64,000 bases of DNA from Rhodocollybia butyracea (taxonomy: Eukaryota > Basidiomycota > Agaricomycetes > Agaricales > Omphalotaceae). The notes under the pieces are model-generated. The model did not search any database, had not been told where the DNA came from, and worked only from the letters and a program-made list of their open reading frames with translations. Position numbers and translations under genes: made by a program. Of the stretch, positions 38,116 to 48,555 are shown in pieces (positions within the stretch are counted from its first letter, which is position 1; each line of letters begins with the position of its first letter). The DNA lies in assembly GCA_015501585.1 (NCBI GenBank), contig JADNRY010000005.1:868001-932000 (forward strand). Direction: 5' to 3'.

Positions 38116-38210
38116 TTCCCGCTAGCCGATTCGAACGACTGACCTCGTCATCGCAAACTTGATATTGCAATTATACGAGTGACGCGCTCTACCAACTGAG
38201 CTAAGAGGGA
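38116..38210 (-). tRNA. tRNA-Thr (anticodon CGU) with an intron
   Basis: The minus strand folds as a full cloverleaf: acceptor TCCCTCT with AGCGGGA (one mismatch), D-arm GCTC-AGTTGGTA-GAGC, anticodon stem CGTCA with TGACG, variable AGGTC, T-arm AGTCG-TTCGAAT-CGGCT, discriminator A. The anticodon loop is CTCGTA + A once a 22-nt intron after position 37 is removed, giving anticodon CGT (reads ACG, Thr). The spliced length is 73 nt. The intron sits at the canonical nuclear position. The A-box and B-box (GTTCGAATC) are intact, so RNA polymerase III transcription is likely. The T5-C mismatch in the acceptor and the 5' T (not G) are unusual for tRNA-Thr. Confidence 0.82.
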
Positions 38211-38483
38211 CTAGAATTGTGGATGAGCACTGAGATATAAAACGAGGATCATTTTCAAAGTTCCCAGATGTACTTGCAAGTCAAAGCAGACATGTCCATC
38301 GACTTTTCATTCTGCTTTGCTCAGCGCTTGAGGGGTAAAACCCATCGTACTGAGGTGAATGAGCAGTACCAGGATTGCGAGGCGACATGAATGAAATTCC
38401 ATGATTACAGATGAATTATCTTGTATACTGAAAGCAAGTGTATCGTCCTAAGCCCCAAATCCCTGCCCCTGTCCGCCAAGTCC

Positions 38484-40681
38484 CTATGAGCTCCCCCCAT
38501 CGTCCTCACCCGGGCTTTCTTCCCTCCTAGCCGCACTCGTACCGCCAACTACACCGCTACTACTACTCCCGTTACTCCGCACCCTTTCCCTTCCCCCTTC
38601 CCGTCCTCCAAGCACACCCCCCGTGGGCCGATCCCTACTCGTCAACAAGCTATTGAAGAAATTCTGCAATACATCATGTTGGCTCGAACTCGAGCCTGGT
38701 CCAGCTGAACCCGTTGATCCTGTCGGGCTGACCGGGGAAGGCGAATTCGGGCCTCGGAGAGACGAGTTGAGACTAGGCGGCGAGCCACCGAGCGCAGAGG
38801 GGGAAAGCGTCGAGGGCCTATGCGGATGACCATGTGAGGTATGATTATTTGTAGGACGTGTTCTGCGTTCAGATCTGTCTAGGCGTTCGGGGCGGTCGAG
38901 ACCAGCAAAGCGGTCTGGGGGAGGGGGCTAGTGAGCAGATACACACAAGAACGAGAAGAAGACGTACCTGATATAGGAATATTAGCTGAACTTTCCATTT
39001 CCATGAAAAGCTTTTCGACGGTTGGGAGGGAGAACGAGTTGGTGCCCATGGGTCCGACGATTCCTGCGCCTACAAGCGGAAAGTTATTGATGAAAGAAGA
39101 ATGAGAAAGGGTACAAGCTTACCAGCCGCTTGCAATCCGTCCTCTCCTGTGGTCGGCGTCTTGAAAGCAGCTCTCGGATCACGTTCTGCCTTTTTATTCA
39201 GATTGCTCTCGTCGTAGTGTTTGGCGAGGAATGCTTGTTCAGGAGTGGGCGAGTTGAATGGTGGAAGCGGTGGTGGCTGCGGCAAAAAGTTAGTGTTTGG
39301 TCTTTAGTCGAACAGATAAGAGGTACCTTCGATCCCTGGTCGGGAACCAATTCTTTATACATCCTACTTGCTCCATCCCCTCCATCCTTCTCCTTCCCTT
39401 CCGCTATAATCTCCAGATCTTTTTCCCAGGCTTCTCCCCACCTTGCTGGCTCAAACTCTCGTAGAATTGTGATCTTCCCCCAAGAGTCCCAGCCCGCAGG
39501 AATCACGACCCTATCACGATCGAGTGTGTTTGGGCGATGGGGAAACGGGAATGGATTCTTCGTAGGACCAGTACCGGAGCCGGTGGTTTCAGCATTGTTT
39601 TGTTCGCCAGAAGACGGTGAAGCGGGTGGAACGAATAGAGTATGGAGCGTGTATTGTCGGAGGACCGCGAGGGTTTCTGGCATGGGCGCGGTGTAGAAGA
39701 GTGCAGCGCCATCTAAGAGATATTAGTACGATGATAATAGATGAAAAAGAGAGGTACATTTCAAACAAAAAGTTCTCAAAATCTGCATGACACCATCTGT
39801 TCGCTCTTCCCATTCTCCGCCCTTTCCCTTGACCATTCCACCGCCAATACCAGCGTGCGCGGCCGCAGTATTATCAGTCCCGTCGTCTATCAAATCAGCC
39901 TTGGTGCAAACAACAATAATGGGTACACCAGCAGCGTTGTGTGTTAGTGTTCCCGGGCCCAGCGGCAACACTGTGTTCGACGACAATGCCGATGCCGACG
40001 ATGATGTTGGAAGAGATTCTGTTGAATCCAGAGAAGGCTCGGTATAGTGCTGTAAATGCGACTGCCATCGTTCTCGGTTTTCTTCCCGGATCACTTCTAG
40101 CTCCCGAGCCTCTTTTCCAGCCAATTTCCCGCTGGCCCAATTTTCAATCCAGACGAGCCATTCTTCGAGTTGATCCACAAATGTCCACGGTTGTGTCCAG
40201 TCTAATACTATGATGACTGTTGTGTGCCCTAGGGCGATTTTTGGAGGAAGGAAGTATGGGATGAGGGATGTTAGTGAGGGATTTGAGGACGGAACGGTGT
40301 ATAGTGATAAACGAGCAAGAGTATCTGCGAGAGTTGAGATAAGCAACGCGTTGAAAAGAATCTTAGTGTACCTTCATCTCCTTCGTCGCGAACATCGGCC
40401 CATTCATAGCCCACTGCGAAATCTGCTTTTCCTTCGTCTCGTTTCCCGAGCAACGCTTCGCCAATAACGCTTTTCCCTGAACCTGGGTTTCCTAGTAGTA
40501 GTACATTTTTCGATGGGAGAGACCGCGAAGAAGAAACGCTGTCGAGGATGGACGACCAGAGGCCTTCAGTTGGCACAGGAGAGGGTTCTTCTGGCGGATT
40601 TGACGGCTGGTGATTTCGAGAAGATGAAGATTTTCCGTTTATTCCATTCGGAGCTGAGGGAGATACTGGCGGCGAGTCCAT
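38484..40681 (-). CDS. Cytoplasmic dynein light intermediate chain
   Basis: The start at 40681 gives MDSPPVSPSAPNG, a Ser/Pro linker, then GLWSSILDSVSSSRSLPSKN and the Ras-like domain with P-loop LLLGNPGSGKS, VGYEWADVRDEGD, VIIVLDWTQPWTFVDQLEEW (the hallmark DW.QPW motif of dynein LIC), VVCTKADLID and YGAALFYTAP. Then come the C-terminal adaptor part GWDSWGKITILREFEP and PTPEQAFLAKHYDESNLN. Near the end QNFFNSLLTSR is the short amphipathic helix that in known LICs binds cargo adaptors. The tail is Gly/Ser/Arg-rich and stops at 38484. It links the dynein heavy chain to adaptors for minus-end transport and hyphal nuclear migration. Four or five short introns are seen. Confidence 0.88.
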
Positions 40682-40773
40682 AGACACGAATTGGAGATGT
40701 ATTATATGATATAGACGCTTATAGACGCCGGTAGAGGTTTGGGCGCCAACGTCATTGATAAGATAACAAACTA

Positions 40774-42258
40774 ATGTCTCAACCAGAACAACCAAGTCGC
40801 CATCGCCGACTCTATCCATGGCCGCAGGACGATGAAGCTAAGTGGAAGCCGGCCAAGTCATATTGGAAAGGTTTCTTGACAGGGGCCCTGCAACAAAAAC
40901 ACCTCATGTCGTCTTCTGCAGAAACTTTACTCATGGTTCCGCATGATCTGAACCGGTTTATCCCTATCCTGCGAGACACTGATCATGGCGAAATGCTCAT
41001 TTTGCCCGACTACCCATTGACGGTCAAACACATCGCTGATATCTATCATAAAGACCCCCGTGGTGGTGCACTTATTACAGGCCAGCCTGGTAATGGTATG
41101 TTTCCACATCTCTACTTTTGTGTGTATTCGACAGGATCATAGGGAAGACCACATTCTTGGCCTACTTACTTGGTGTACTCTTGAGTCTTGATGACTCGCC
41201 AGATGAACATACAAAACTGTGCAGTGCTCCAATCCTCCTGTACACCCCTACTGTCAAGATCCTCTTTTATGATGGCCAAGTGTACACTCCATCGGACCCG
41301 AAAAATTTTCACTTTGATTACATCCCTTCTCCGGTGTATTCTGAGCCCATGCCTCCTGTATGTGTCTTAATAAATATGGGTATGGCAGAGGAGCCTGAGG
41401 AACCTAAAGGCATCTACGAATCACAATGTGTAATATTTCCTGTCCAAGCGGCCTCACCTAACCCTATACTTTATTGGCATTGGGTGGACAGAAGGACCGC
41501 TGCCATGATTGGATTGCCGCTTTGGACAGAGGATCAGCTTCTATGTGGGTTCATCTATACTATACGCTACACTACCCAACACTAACTAATCCTTCTCAGT
41601 TGGCAAATGCACTACAAGTGAACCCATCTCAATAATGCCATTCTCGCTCATCAGGAAAAGCTGTTTTTGCCTAGGTGACCCCAGAGTGGCCTAAAGCAAA
41701 CTAGGTGACCTATGAATCCTATGGCATCCTAGGAATTTGGGCTCGTCCCTTGCCAGTCAAGGCTCTTGAGGATTCCCTAGGGGATCCTAGGCAAACCCAG
41801 GGCAAGCCTAGGTTTGCCCAGGTTTGCCCAGGTGTTCCCCAGGTGTTCCCCAGGAGCACCTGGGCAAACCTAGGGAATCTTCAAGAGGCTTGACTGGCAA
41901 GGGATGAGCTCAAATTCCTAGGATGCCATAGGGTTCATAGGTCACCTAGTTTGCTTTAGGCCACTCTGGGGTCACCTAGGCAAAAATGGCTTTTCCTGAT
42001 GCTTGGGCTGGATGCCCTCCGGAATGCCCTGGGCCTCTTCCCAAACAACTCACAAAAATCTTGAAAATTCATGCAGCCAATGGAAAACTGGATTGCCAGG
42101 ACCCCCAAATAACAGCCAAGGCATTGCATATCCTCATTAACCACACTATGATGCATTATGGCTATGCACCTGGTGACATCTACAAATATCTCTTCAGATC
42201 CAAGATTGTCAAAAACTCCTACAACAAGGCCTTAAGTAACCTGGATTGCGCATGGTAA
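40774..42258 (+). pseudogene. Mushroom-type P-loop NTPase gene split by a palindromic element
   Basis: Exon 1 from 40774 gives YPWPQDDEAKWKPAKSYWKG, LPDYPLTVKHIADIYHKDP and GGALITGQPGNG. A 40-50 bp intron joins it to KTTFLAYLLGVLLSL, completing a Walker A motif GQPGNGKTT. PILLYTPTVKILFYDGQVY, FPVQAASPNPILYWHWVDRR and GLPLWTEDQLL follow, the conserved order of a large, uncharacterised NTPase family expanded in Agaricomycetes. After the next intron the frame runs into the palindromic element at 41650, which supplies the codons RKSCFCLGDPRVA and a stop. The likely displaced downstream part is at 42002-42258, with MMHYGYAPGDIYKYLF typical of the family's later region. The 3' remainder is gone. 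Only 92 bp separate its start from the divergent dynein LIC gene. Confidence 0.6.
41650..42000. mobile_element. Palindromic foldback element, copy 1 (351 bp)
   Basis: It begins ATCAGGAAAAGC and ends with its reverse complement. The two halves are near-perfect inverted copies down to a short centre rich in GCCCAGG and CCTAGG words. It is about 20 bp shorter than the other copies because of a central deletion. GCT occurs on both flanks (GCT-C at the left, GCTTGG at the right). It lies within the NTPase gene. Confidence 0.85.
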
Positions 42259-42747
42259 TTGATGGCAGAGTTCACAAACAAATACCTGAGGACTGGAGAG
42301 GCTGAGATGATGGTGAGGTACATGGGTATACTGATATTGCTATTTGGGTATTTACGTGTAGGTGTGTGAAAGGTGCTATAAAACAACCTAACAAAAACAC
42401 TACTGCACCTAACCAGACTATCAATATGTAAGGCAGCAAGGGTGGGTTGTCAGAGATTCTCCAAGGGAAAGTCTTATAGTATCAGATGTACATGCACAAC
42501 TGCTCCAGGTTCAAGACTGTAGTGCTAACGTGGGTAACTAAGCTTAGACAACTCTTAGAACTAAGTCAAGAGAAGCCTAATTGGGTGTACAAGTGTACGA
42601 GGGAACCAGGTGTGTATGTCCAAATCAGATAACCAAAACCAAAACCAATACAATGAAACTAAGATTCTCCTAGGCAAACTCTGGCTCTAGCTAGAATAGT
42701 AACTTCGAGGTTTGTCAATAACCCTAGGCAAACTCTGGCACTAGCTC

Positions 42748-43121
42748 ATCAGGAAAAGTGTTTTTTTTCCTAGGGGACCAAGGGTGGCCTAAGGAGGGCT
42801 AGGTGACCTATGAACCCCATGGCATCCTAGGATTTGGTACTTGTCTTAAGGGACTCACAGTTTCCCAGGATTCCCTAGGAAGTCCTATGAAGACCAGGGC
42901 AAAACTGTGTTTTCCTTAATTTTCCCTGGTTTTCACAAAGTTGTCCTGGAATTGACCTGAGGTATCCTAGGATATCCTAGGAAATCCTGGGAAATCCTGG
43001 GAAGCTGTGAGTCCCTTAAGACAAGTGCCAAATCCTTGGATTCCATAGGATTCATAGGTCACCTAGTTTTCCCTAGGCCACCAGGCCCTTGGTCCCCTAG
43101 GAAAAAAACACTTTTCCTGAT
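42748..43121. mobile_element. Divergent palindromic foldback element (374 bp)
   Basis: It has the same ATCAGGAAAAG...CTTTTCCTGAT ends and the same plan as the other four, but a different inner sequence (CTTGTCTTAAGGGACTCACA and complement) and a different centre. The flanks are TAGCT-C left and GCTGCTGTGAC right. LTR copy C reads GTCACAGCAGCTAGTGCC unbroken across this site, so the insertion is exact and GCT is the only duplicated sequence. Confidence 0.8.
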
Positions 43122-43527
43122 GCTGCTGTGACGCCATAAAGTCCTCAACCAAACTCTGGGCCAAGCTACAATATTGTGAGTGAACTTAATCACTAGGACT
43201 TTGTACCACAATCTTAGTGGCTTGTCTAACTTTGTGAAGAAGTCGACTGAGGAACCCTCACTCTGGAACCAAATAATTCCTTACTAGAAGCCATCCCCTC
43301 TAAGGAAGCAACTAGATTTGAGTTGAACAGGAGTTCAAGGGAACTCTACACACTTAAATTTGATCAAGATATAAATGGGTTTTGTGAAGCTCATGAAGTT
43401 TATTACTTTCAAAAGATAACCAAGTCAGGAGGTGTCACACTACTAATCCTGAGGGGATGTTCTATGGAGCACTGGTCTTAGCAGTCAAGTCGAGGGCAAG
43501 AAACTTTTCTTATTGAATAAATATGTC

Positions 43528-44294
43528 TGTCACCAACTTCATTTCTTTTCATCTGATGACATATGATGATCACTCAGTAATGATATCATCGGAACTCGCA
43601 TGCAGTTATCACTCACTCCACCTTACTAATATAGCCGGACAATATCACAAGCTGTTTTCTTTATATTGAAATACTTTATTTATAGGCTCGTTCTCCCATG
43701 TCATCTCTACTTACAGACTCAAACTCTCAGGCCACTGTTATGTTCATGCCTTTCCATCATTATTCTGAAATGTTCCGGCTCATTCCGAGACTCTCCGAGA
43801 TTCCCTTACCTTCTCTCACGGTCTCTTACAGCTCCAATAGTTCCCACAACCTCTGGCGGCTCCGAAACTCCATTCTCTATTTTATCCCTTTCGATATACC
43901 TTGGGACTTCACAAATTCACTCCTACTTCGGCACTCACATTATAGCTTCACCGAAGTCCCACCGTTTCCTTGGCCTTGTAGTCTATTCCGGATATCATTC
44001 CCACAATCCTGATCTTGCCTTTCGGCCCTACGTCCACTCCACTTCCATTCCGGCCTAGGTTGCATGACCTTGTCAGCCACTCTATTCATGGATTCACTCT
44101 CGTACTCCCTCAAACTGTATAAATAGTTAGGTAGTATCAACCTGAGTCTCCATATTGACCTCTTTGTCATTTGGAAACTCATAGGTTTGCTCTTGTGTAA
44201 CTATTTACCTCACAATACTAACTTTGTCATTTGGAAACTCATAGTTGTCTATCCTAAGTTCTGACTTTGTGTCGCCGTGTCAATGAACACCATA
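43528..44294. mobile_element. Nested LTR-like insertion in LTR copy A
   Basis: Sequence absent from the matching place in copy C, bounded by ATGTC at 43523-43527 and 44295-44299. The joined flanks read ATTGAATAAATATGTCTGG, matching copy C (reverse complement of CCAGATATATTTATTCAAT). The 767-bp insert reads TGTCACCAAC at one end. On the minus strand it nearly starts TGG and ends ACA. It contains a 23-bp direct repeat (CTTTGTCATTTGGAAACTCA at 44161 and 44222). Probably a solo LTR of another element. Confidence 0.55.
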
Positions 44295-44525
44295 ATGTCT
44301 GGCTTATATACTGAGTAAAGAGAGTTTAATATAAAAAATAGATGAAACAGATACAGAGAGAGATGGAAAGAGAGTGGAACAGAGGAATTTGGCTCAGAAA
44401 GGAAACTCCAGCCTATATATGGTACACATGATAAAGAAATAGTCTGTTCTTGGATATATATCAGAGGTAAAATATAATTTTGTGAGGGTTAGCATAGTTT
44501 TAGTGTGTTTTGATCCAAGCAACTT

Positions 44526-44896
44526 ATCAGGAAAAGCCATTTTTGCCTAGGTGACCCCAGAATGGCCTAAAGCAAACTAGGTGACCTATGAATCCTATGG
44601 CATCCTAGGAATTTGGGCTCGTCCCTTGCCAGTCAAGGCTCTTGAGGATTCTCTAGGCAAGCCTAGGTCTGCCCAGGTTTGCCCAGGTGCTCCTGGGGAA
44701 CACCTTGGGAACACCTGGGCAAACCTGGGCAAACCTAGGCTTGCCCTGGGTTTGCCTAGGATACCCTAGGGAATCCTCAAGAGCCTTGACTGGCAAGGGA
44801 CGAGCCCAAATTCCTAGGATGCCATAGGATTCATAGGTCACCTAGTTTGCTTTAGGCCACTCTGGGGTCACCTAGGCAAAAACGGCTTTTCCTGAT
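44526..44896. mobile_element. Palindromic foldback element, copy 2 (371 bp)
   Basis: A near-perfect inverted palindrome with ATCAGGAAAAGCC ends, CTAGGTGAC and CTTGCCAGTCAAGGCTCTTG blocks in each arm, and a GCCCAGGTGCTCCTGG centre. It is inserted in LTR copy A. Copy C is unbroken at the site between GATCCGAGCAA and GGTTTCTCC. Confidence 0.85.
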
Positions 44897-45282
44897 GAAG
44901 GTTTCTCCAATTACTCCACAATTCTCTGGGGTCAGGAGTACCTTAATGCTTTGTGACCACTTACTGCCCAGTTTCCCTTGGGTGAGTTTCATTCTACTCC
45001 TTGGATACTTCTGTCCATCCTGAGTGTAATTAACATTCTCTCGAGAAGTCCTGGTGTCTAGCTTCCTAACAATACCACTTATGATAGCCTTGAACAACTG
45101 TGCTGAATGCTTACAAGTGATTCCTGATAATTGGCTTTAATGGACAAGACTTCCCGTGTATGATTTCTAAGATCAAATGTTTCAATTAGCCAAGGTTATC
45201 CTAGCACATAGCTTTCTGTGGAATCACTAAGCATGTTTCCACTAAGGATGGACACGAGTCCAGGTCCTAACAGGTGACCTGC

Positions 45283-45653
45283 ATCAGGAAAAGCCGTTTT
45301 TGCCTAGGTGAACCCAGAGTGGCCTAAAGCAAACTAGGTGACCTATGAATCCTATGGCATCCTAGGAATTTGGGCTCGTCCCTTGCCAGTCAAGGCTCTT
45401 GAGGATTCCCTAGGCAAGCCTAGGTCTGCCCAGGTTTGCCCAGGTGCTCCTGGGGAACACCTGGGGAACACCTGGGCAAACCTGGGCAAACCTAGGCTTG
45501 CCCTGGGTTTGCCTAGGATACCCTAGGGAATCCTCAAGAGCCTCGACTGGCAAGGGATGAGCCCAAATTCCTAGGATGCCATAGGATTCTTAGGTCACCT
45601 AGTTTGCTTTAGGCCACCCTGGGTTCACCTAGGCAAAAATGGCTTTTCCTGAT
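45283..45653. mobile_element. Palindromic foldback element, copy 3 (371 bp)
   Basis: Same length and nearly the same sequence as copy 2. It is inserted in GGATCC/ACAGGTCCAGG-rich repetitive sequence just outside LTR copy A. Confidence 0.85.
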
Positions 45654-45879
45654 GTGTGGATTTGACATGTGGGAATACCTGTCTGACCCAGATCCGCCAG
45701 ATCCAGGTATCTGTTTCCACAGGTCCAGGTCAATCACAGGTCATCCTTTGGGTACTTCCAGACCTGATAAAGTACCATTTTAGTACAAATACCTGCTGAT
45801 TGACCTGCATGACCCGGATTCAGCAGATCCAGGTACTTGTTTCCCACAGGTCCAGGTTTTTCTTTCTCAAATCCTTTCT
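45654..45879. repeat. GGTCCAGGT/CAGATCC-rich repetitive block
   Basis: Words such as CAGATCCAGGTA, TGACCTGCATGACCCGGAT and TTTCCCACAGGTCCAGGT recur at about 90-100 bp spacing. Related words (GATCC, GTGTCCATCTCT, CACAGGTC) appear near 48290-48345, 50080-50240 and 51300-51427, so these may be copies of one short repeat family with ends like AGAGATGTCCAC. Confidence 0.45.
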
Positions 45880-46836
45880 ATGTTCCCTCATGATCCTCTC
45901 TCACACATCTCTGGGATCCTGGACTTCTCCTCCCAGGGAATTCAACAGCTGCTAGTCAACTTTAAGCAGCTCTGGGAACAACATGGTCTTTCAGTGGCTG
46001 GTAGGAATTTGGCAGAGGCAGTGGTACAGGATTCAACATTAAGATGTTGCTGGGCAGTGAAGGAAGAAGGTTTCCAGGCAGAGGTCTGTTTTCAGATGAT
46101 AGAGTCTATTAAGAGACTGGGAGAAGAGTTTGGGATGGAACTGTCCAAATCTCAAACACCACCTTCTGCTCTGAGTTTTCCATCACCTTTGACCGCTCCT
46201 ACTGCCTCATCACCAACTCCCACACTCACTTCAAACATGTCAAACATGTCAAAATCATCTCCACATGCTCTGACATTGGTTTCACCATCCAAACCCACTT
46301 CCCCTTCACTTCGACTCCAACCAACCTCAGAGTTTGCATGGGAGGTGGCTGAACTGCGGAAAGCAGGCCGGAAACTCGAAGTATTCATGGATGAACATGT
46401 CATGGGGCTTGAACACACAGCTGGAGCACCTCCAGCTTGTGTTCATCTCTCAAACACTCCAACTGAGTGTACACCTGTGCCTTATGTTGCCCCTGTGACT
46501 GCTGTTCCACCAACAGGCCTTTGTAAATATGTCAAACACAACATGTATGGTGCATTTGGTTCGCTCTTGCTTCGTTCAAGTCATTGCCCATTCCAATCTG
46601 GTATACTCATGCCATCACCTTCACCCACTGAAACTCCCCATCACCATATTTGTGCTCTCAATCAATGCTCCCATTCATGGCACTGGAGATCTACTGTCTC
46701 CACTGTGCCACCACTATCTCAATCTGGACTTAGTGTCAGCATCCAGAGAATCTGGCAATTTTCACAGGACACTTTCTCTTCTTCTGCACTTATGGAAATT
46801 GCCAGCATACTACATTGTATGTTACCTATTAGATGA
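45880..46836 (+). CDS. Hypothetical protein in repeat island, possibly transposon-borne
   Basis: A single open frame of 318 codons. The first 95 residues look helical (LVNFKQLWEQHGLSVAGRNL, FQMIESIKRLGEEFGMEL). A Ser/Thr/Pro-rich linker follows, then a second helical piece (EFAWEVAELRKAGRKLEVFM), and the last 100 residues are Cys/His-rich without a clear zinc-finger spacing. I do not recognise it. It ends about 95 bp before the purine tract and start of LTR copy B, so it could be the last ORF of a degraded LTR element, but no protease, reverse transcriptase or integrase motif is present. Confidence 0.35.
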   Translation: MFPHDPLSHISGILDFSSQGIQQLLVNFKQLWEQHGLSVAGRNLAEAVVQDSTLRCCWAVKEEGFQAEVCFQMIESIKRLGEEFGMELSKSQTPPSALSFPSPLTAPTASSPTPTLTSNMSNMSKSSPHALTLVSPSKPTSPSLRLQPTSEFAWEVAELRKAGRKLEVFMDEHVMGLEHTAGAPPACVHLSNTPTECTPVPYVAPVTAVPPTGLCKYVKHNMYGAFGSLLLRSSHCPFQSGILMPSPSPTETPHHHICALNQCSHSWHWRSTVSTVPPLSQSGLSVSIQRIWQFSQDTFSSSALMEIASILHCMLPIR

Positions 46837-46930
46837 CTGTATGTTTCTCTTTGTTATATTTTTCCTTTTCCATCTTTCTCTTTTGTTTTTTTTGGGTAAA
46901 ATGGACCTGTGGGGTCAATCTAGGGGGCAT

Positions 46931-48255
46931 GTGTAATGCCTATGGCATGTTCATTGCCGTTAGCGCTGATATTACATAATTAGTTCACTCTTATCCTCGT
47001 ACTGCCTGCTTGTTTCAGTCTATTTCTCTAGTAGAACGAGATCTTGCTCATGGTCTGAGGCATTAAGAGTCAGGGCTCTTACATGTTGTTAGAGAGCTAG
47101 CGCACTGGGATAACAGTTCCAAACACTTCCCTTTGACAGAGAAGTACTATGGATTAGCCAACACTACTTTAACATCCTGAGTAAGATGGAGGAAAGCAAG
47201 TACGCAAGGTACAAGCACCACTGCCTGAAAGATGAACCTGCGGACCATGGGGCGGACTACCATCTAGGTCCAAAGGACTTTAACCATTTTAATATATACT
47301 AGTTACTACCCGATTTGGACATACATAGTAGTTTGGACAGTTTTACCATATCCTATATACCCTTTATGGCGAGGGGTTTCCTTTCCTAGCCCTCTCTCAG
47401 TCTCTCTCTCTCAGTTTCTCTCTCAAAGTCTGTATGTTTCATATCTTTTTGTATTAAACTCTCTCTCTTCTCTATAAAAGGTTAGGGTATTTACCTAGAA
47501 ATACAAGTTTCCTGCCACCTCCAAAGTATGAGATTAGTAGTTGTTTCTTCAATTAGAAGTTATTTGCCCCGCGTTATAAGTTAGAGAGTGCTGGCTCTGC
47601 CGACTCGTGACATCTAGCCACTTTAATAGAGGGTTGATACTTTGCCACTGAACCTTGTGCCCACTTGAGTTTCTGGTTAGGACTATAAGTGTGTAATTAT
47701 AACCAAGTTAAATCTAGTTGCTTCCTTAGAGGGAGTGGTTTCTAGTAAGGGATTATTTGTCTCCAGAGTGAGGGTTCCTTAGTTAGCTGAAAAGTTAGTG
47801 AGCCACTAAGAGTGTGGTACAAGTTCCTGGTAATTTGGTATTACCTTCAGTTTAGTAGCTTAACCCAGAGTTTGGTTAGGGACTTTACGGTGATTCGCTA
47901 GCTGGTGCCAGAGTTTGCCCAGGAGTGTTTCAAAGCATCATAGTTTGATGACTAGCCAGAGCCAGAGTTTCCCTGGGAGTATTCTTACTTTGTTTGTTTA
48001 CATTTCCACTTTGCACACACACATACCCACATTCACACTTTGACTTAGTTGAGCTAGCTCTGTCCGCAGAGCTTAATTGATATAGTCACCACGCTAGCCT
48101 TATACTCAGTACTGGAGTTTGTGTTAGCTAGCTTAATCCAATCTTATTGTTATCCTGGAGGAATCTCTGACAACTCAACCTCGCTCCCAAATTTGATAGT
48201 CTGTTTTAGTGCGGTATTGTTCATTAGCTGTTACAGTTGTTTTGTAACACATTTA
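46931..48255 (+). mobile_element. Long LTR, copy B (diverged)
   Basis: It starts TGTAATGCC right after a purine tract (CTAGGGGGCATG), as a 3' LTR would. Inside are a CT-rich leader, TTTTTGTATTAAACTCTCTC, a TATA box (TATAAAAG at 47473) and the blocks CTAGTTGCTTCCTTAGAG, GTTTCTAGTAAGGGATTATT, GAGTGAGGGTTCCTTAG and GCCAGAGTTTGCCC shared with copies A and C. The 3' end is fuzzy near 48255. The second half is much closer to A and C than the first. Confidence 0.6.
47473..47480 (+). promoter_or_regulatory. TATA box inside LTR copy B
   Basis: TATAAAAG follows a CT-rich tract, at the place where copy C has CAGTATATAAGCC. It is likely the LTR's own promoter. Confidence 0.45.
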
Positions 48256-48374
48256 AAAGACCAGTACAAACTAGACCAATTACCAGTACCCACACGGCGG
48301 ATCCAGGTTGTCCAGGATCCAGACCCGTGTCCATCTCTAGTTTCCATTGCATTCATAGATACAACCAGTGCCGT
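48256..48374. other. LTR B 3' flank with GGATCC repeat
   Basis: It contains GGATCCAGG..CCAGGATCCAGACCC, an inverted short repeat of the GATCC family, between LTR copy B and the block that is repeated in inverse at 54528. Confidence 0.3.
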
Positions 48375-48555
48375 GAGTAGACATCTATGGTTTCCTCGGG
48401 ATTGTTCTGATCCAATGTTATGGACTGTAAAGTCCTCATCTTAGCATAGCTTGTTGGGGATTTTAGTGTGAGGGATGCCTTCCCTCATAAATCCATCACT
48501 CAAGTAATGCGTTGGCTTAGTACTTATTCTGCTTTGAGATGTTGATATGCCCCAG
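48375..48555 (+). repeat. Repeat block, inverse copy at 54528-54705
   Basis: TTTCCTCGGGATTGTTCTG, GACTGTAAAGTCC, GCATAGCTTGTTGGGG, GGGATGCCTTCCCTCAT and AATGCGTTGGCTTAGTACTT all occur in reverse complement at 54528-54705. Both copies abut long LTRs. Confidence 0.6.

Larger units (their letters stand above)
42352..45236 (-). mobile_element. Long LTR, inverted copy A, with nested insertions
   Basis: Reverse-complemented, this follows copy C (54728-56386) through its whole length: AATCATACA, GAGAGAATGTTAAT, ACTCAGGATGGACAGAA, TACTCCTGACCCC, TTTTTGTATTAAACTCTC-like core, CTTCCTTAGAGGGGATGG, GCCAGAGTTTGCC, and CACACCTACACGTAAATACC at the end. It carries a palindromic copy (44526-44896), a second LTR-like insert (43528-44294), a divergent palindrome (42748-43121) and a deletion of about 200-300 bp relative to C. 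No internal retrotransposon coding region is attached. Confidence 0.7.
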
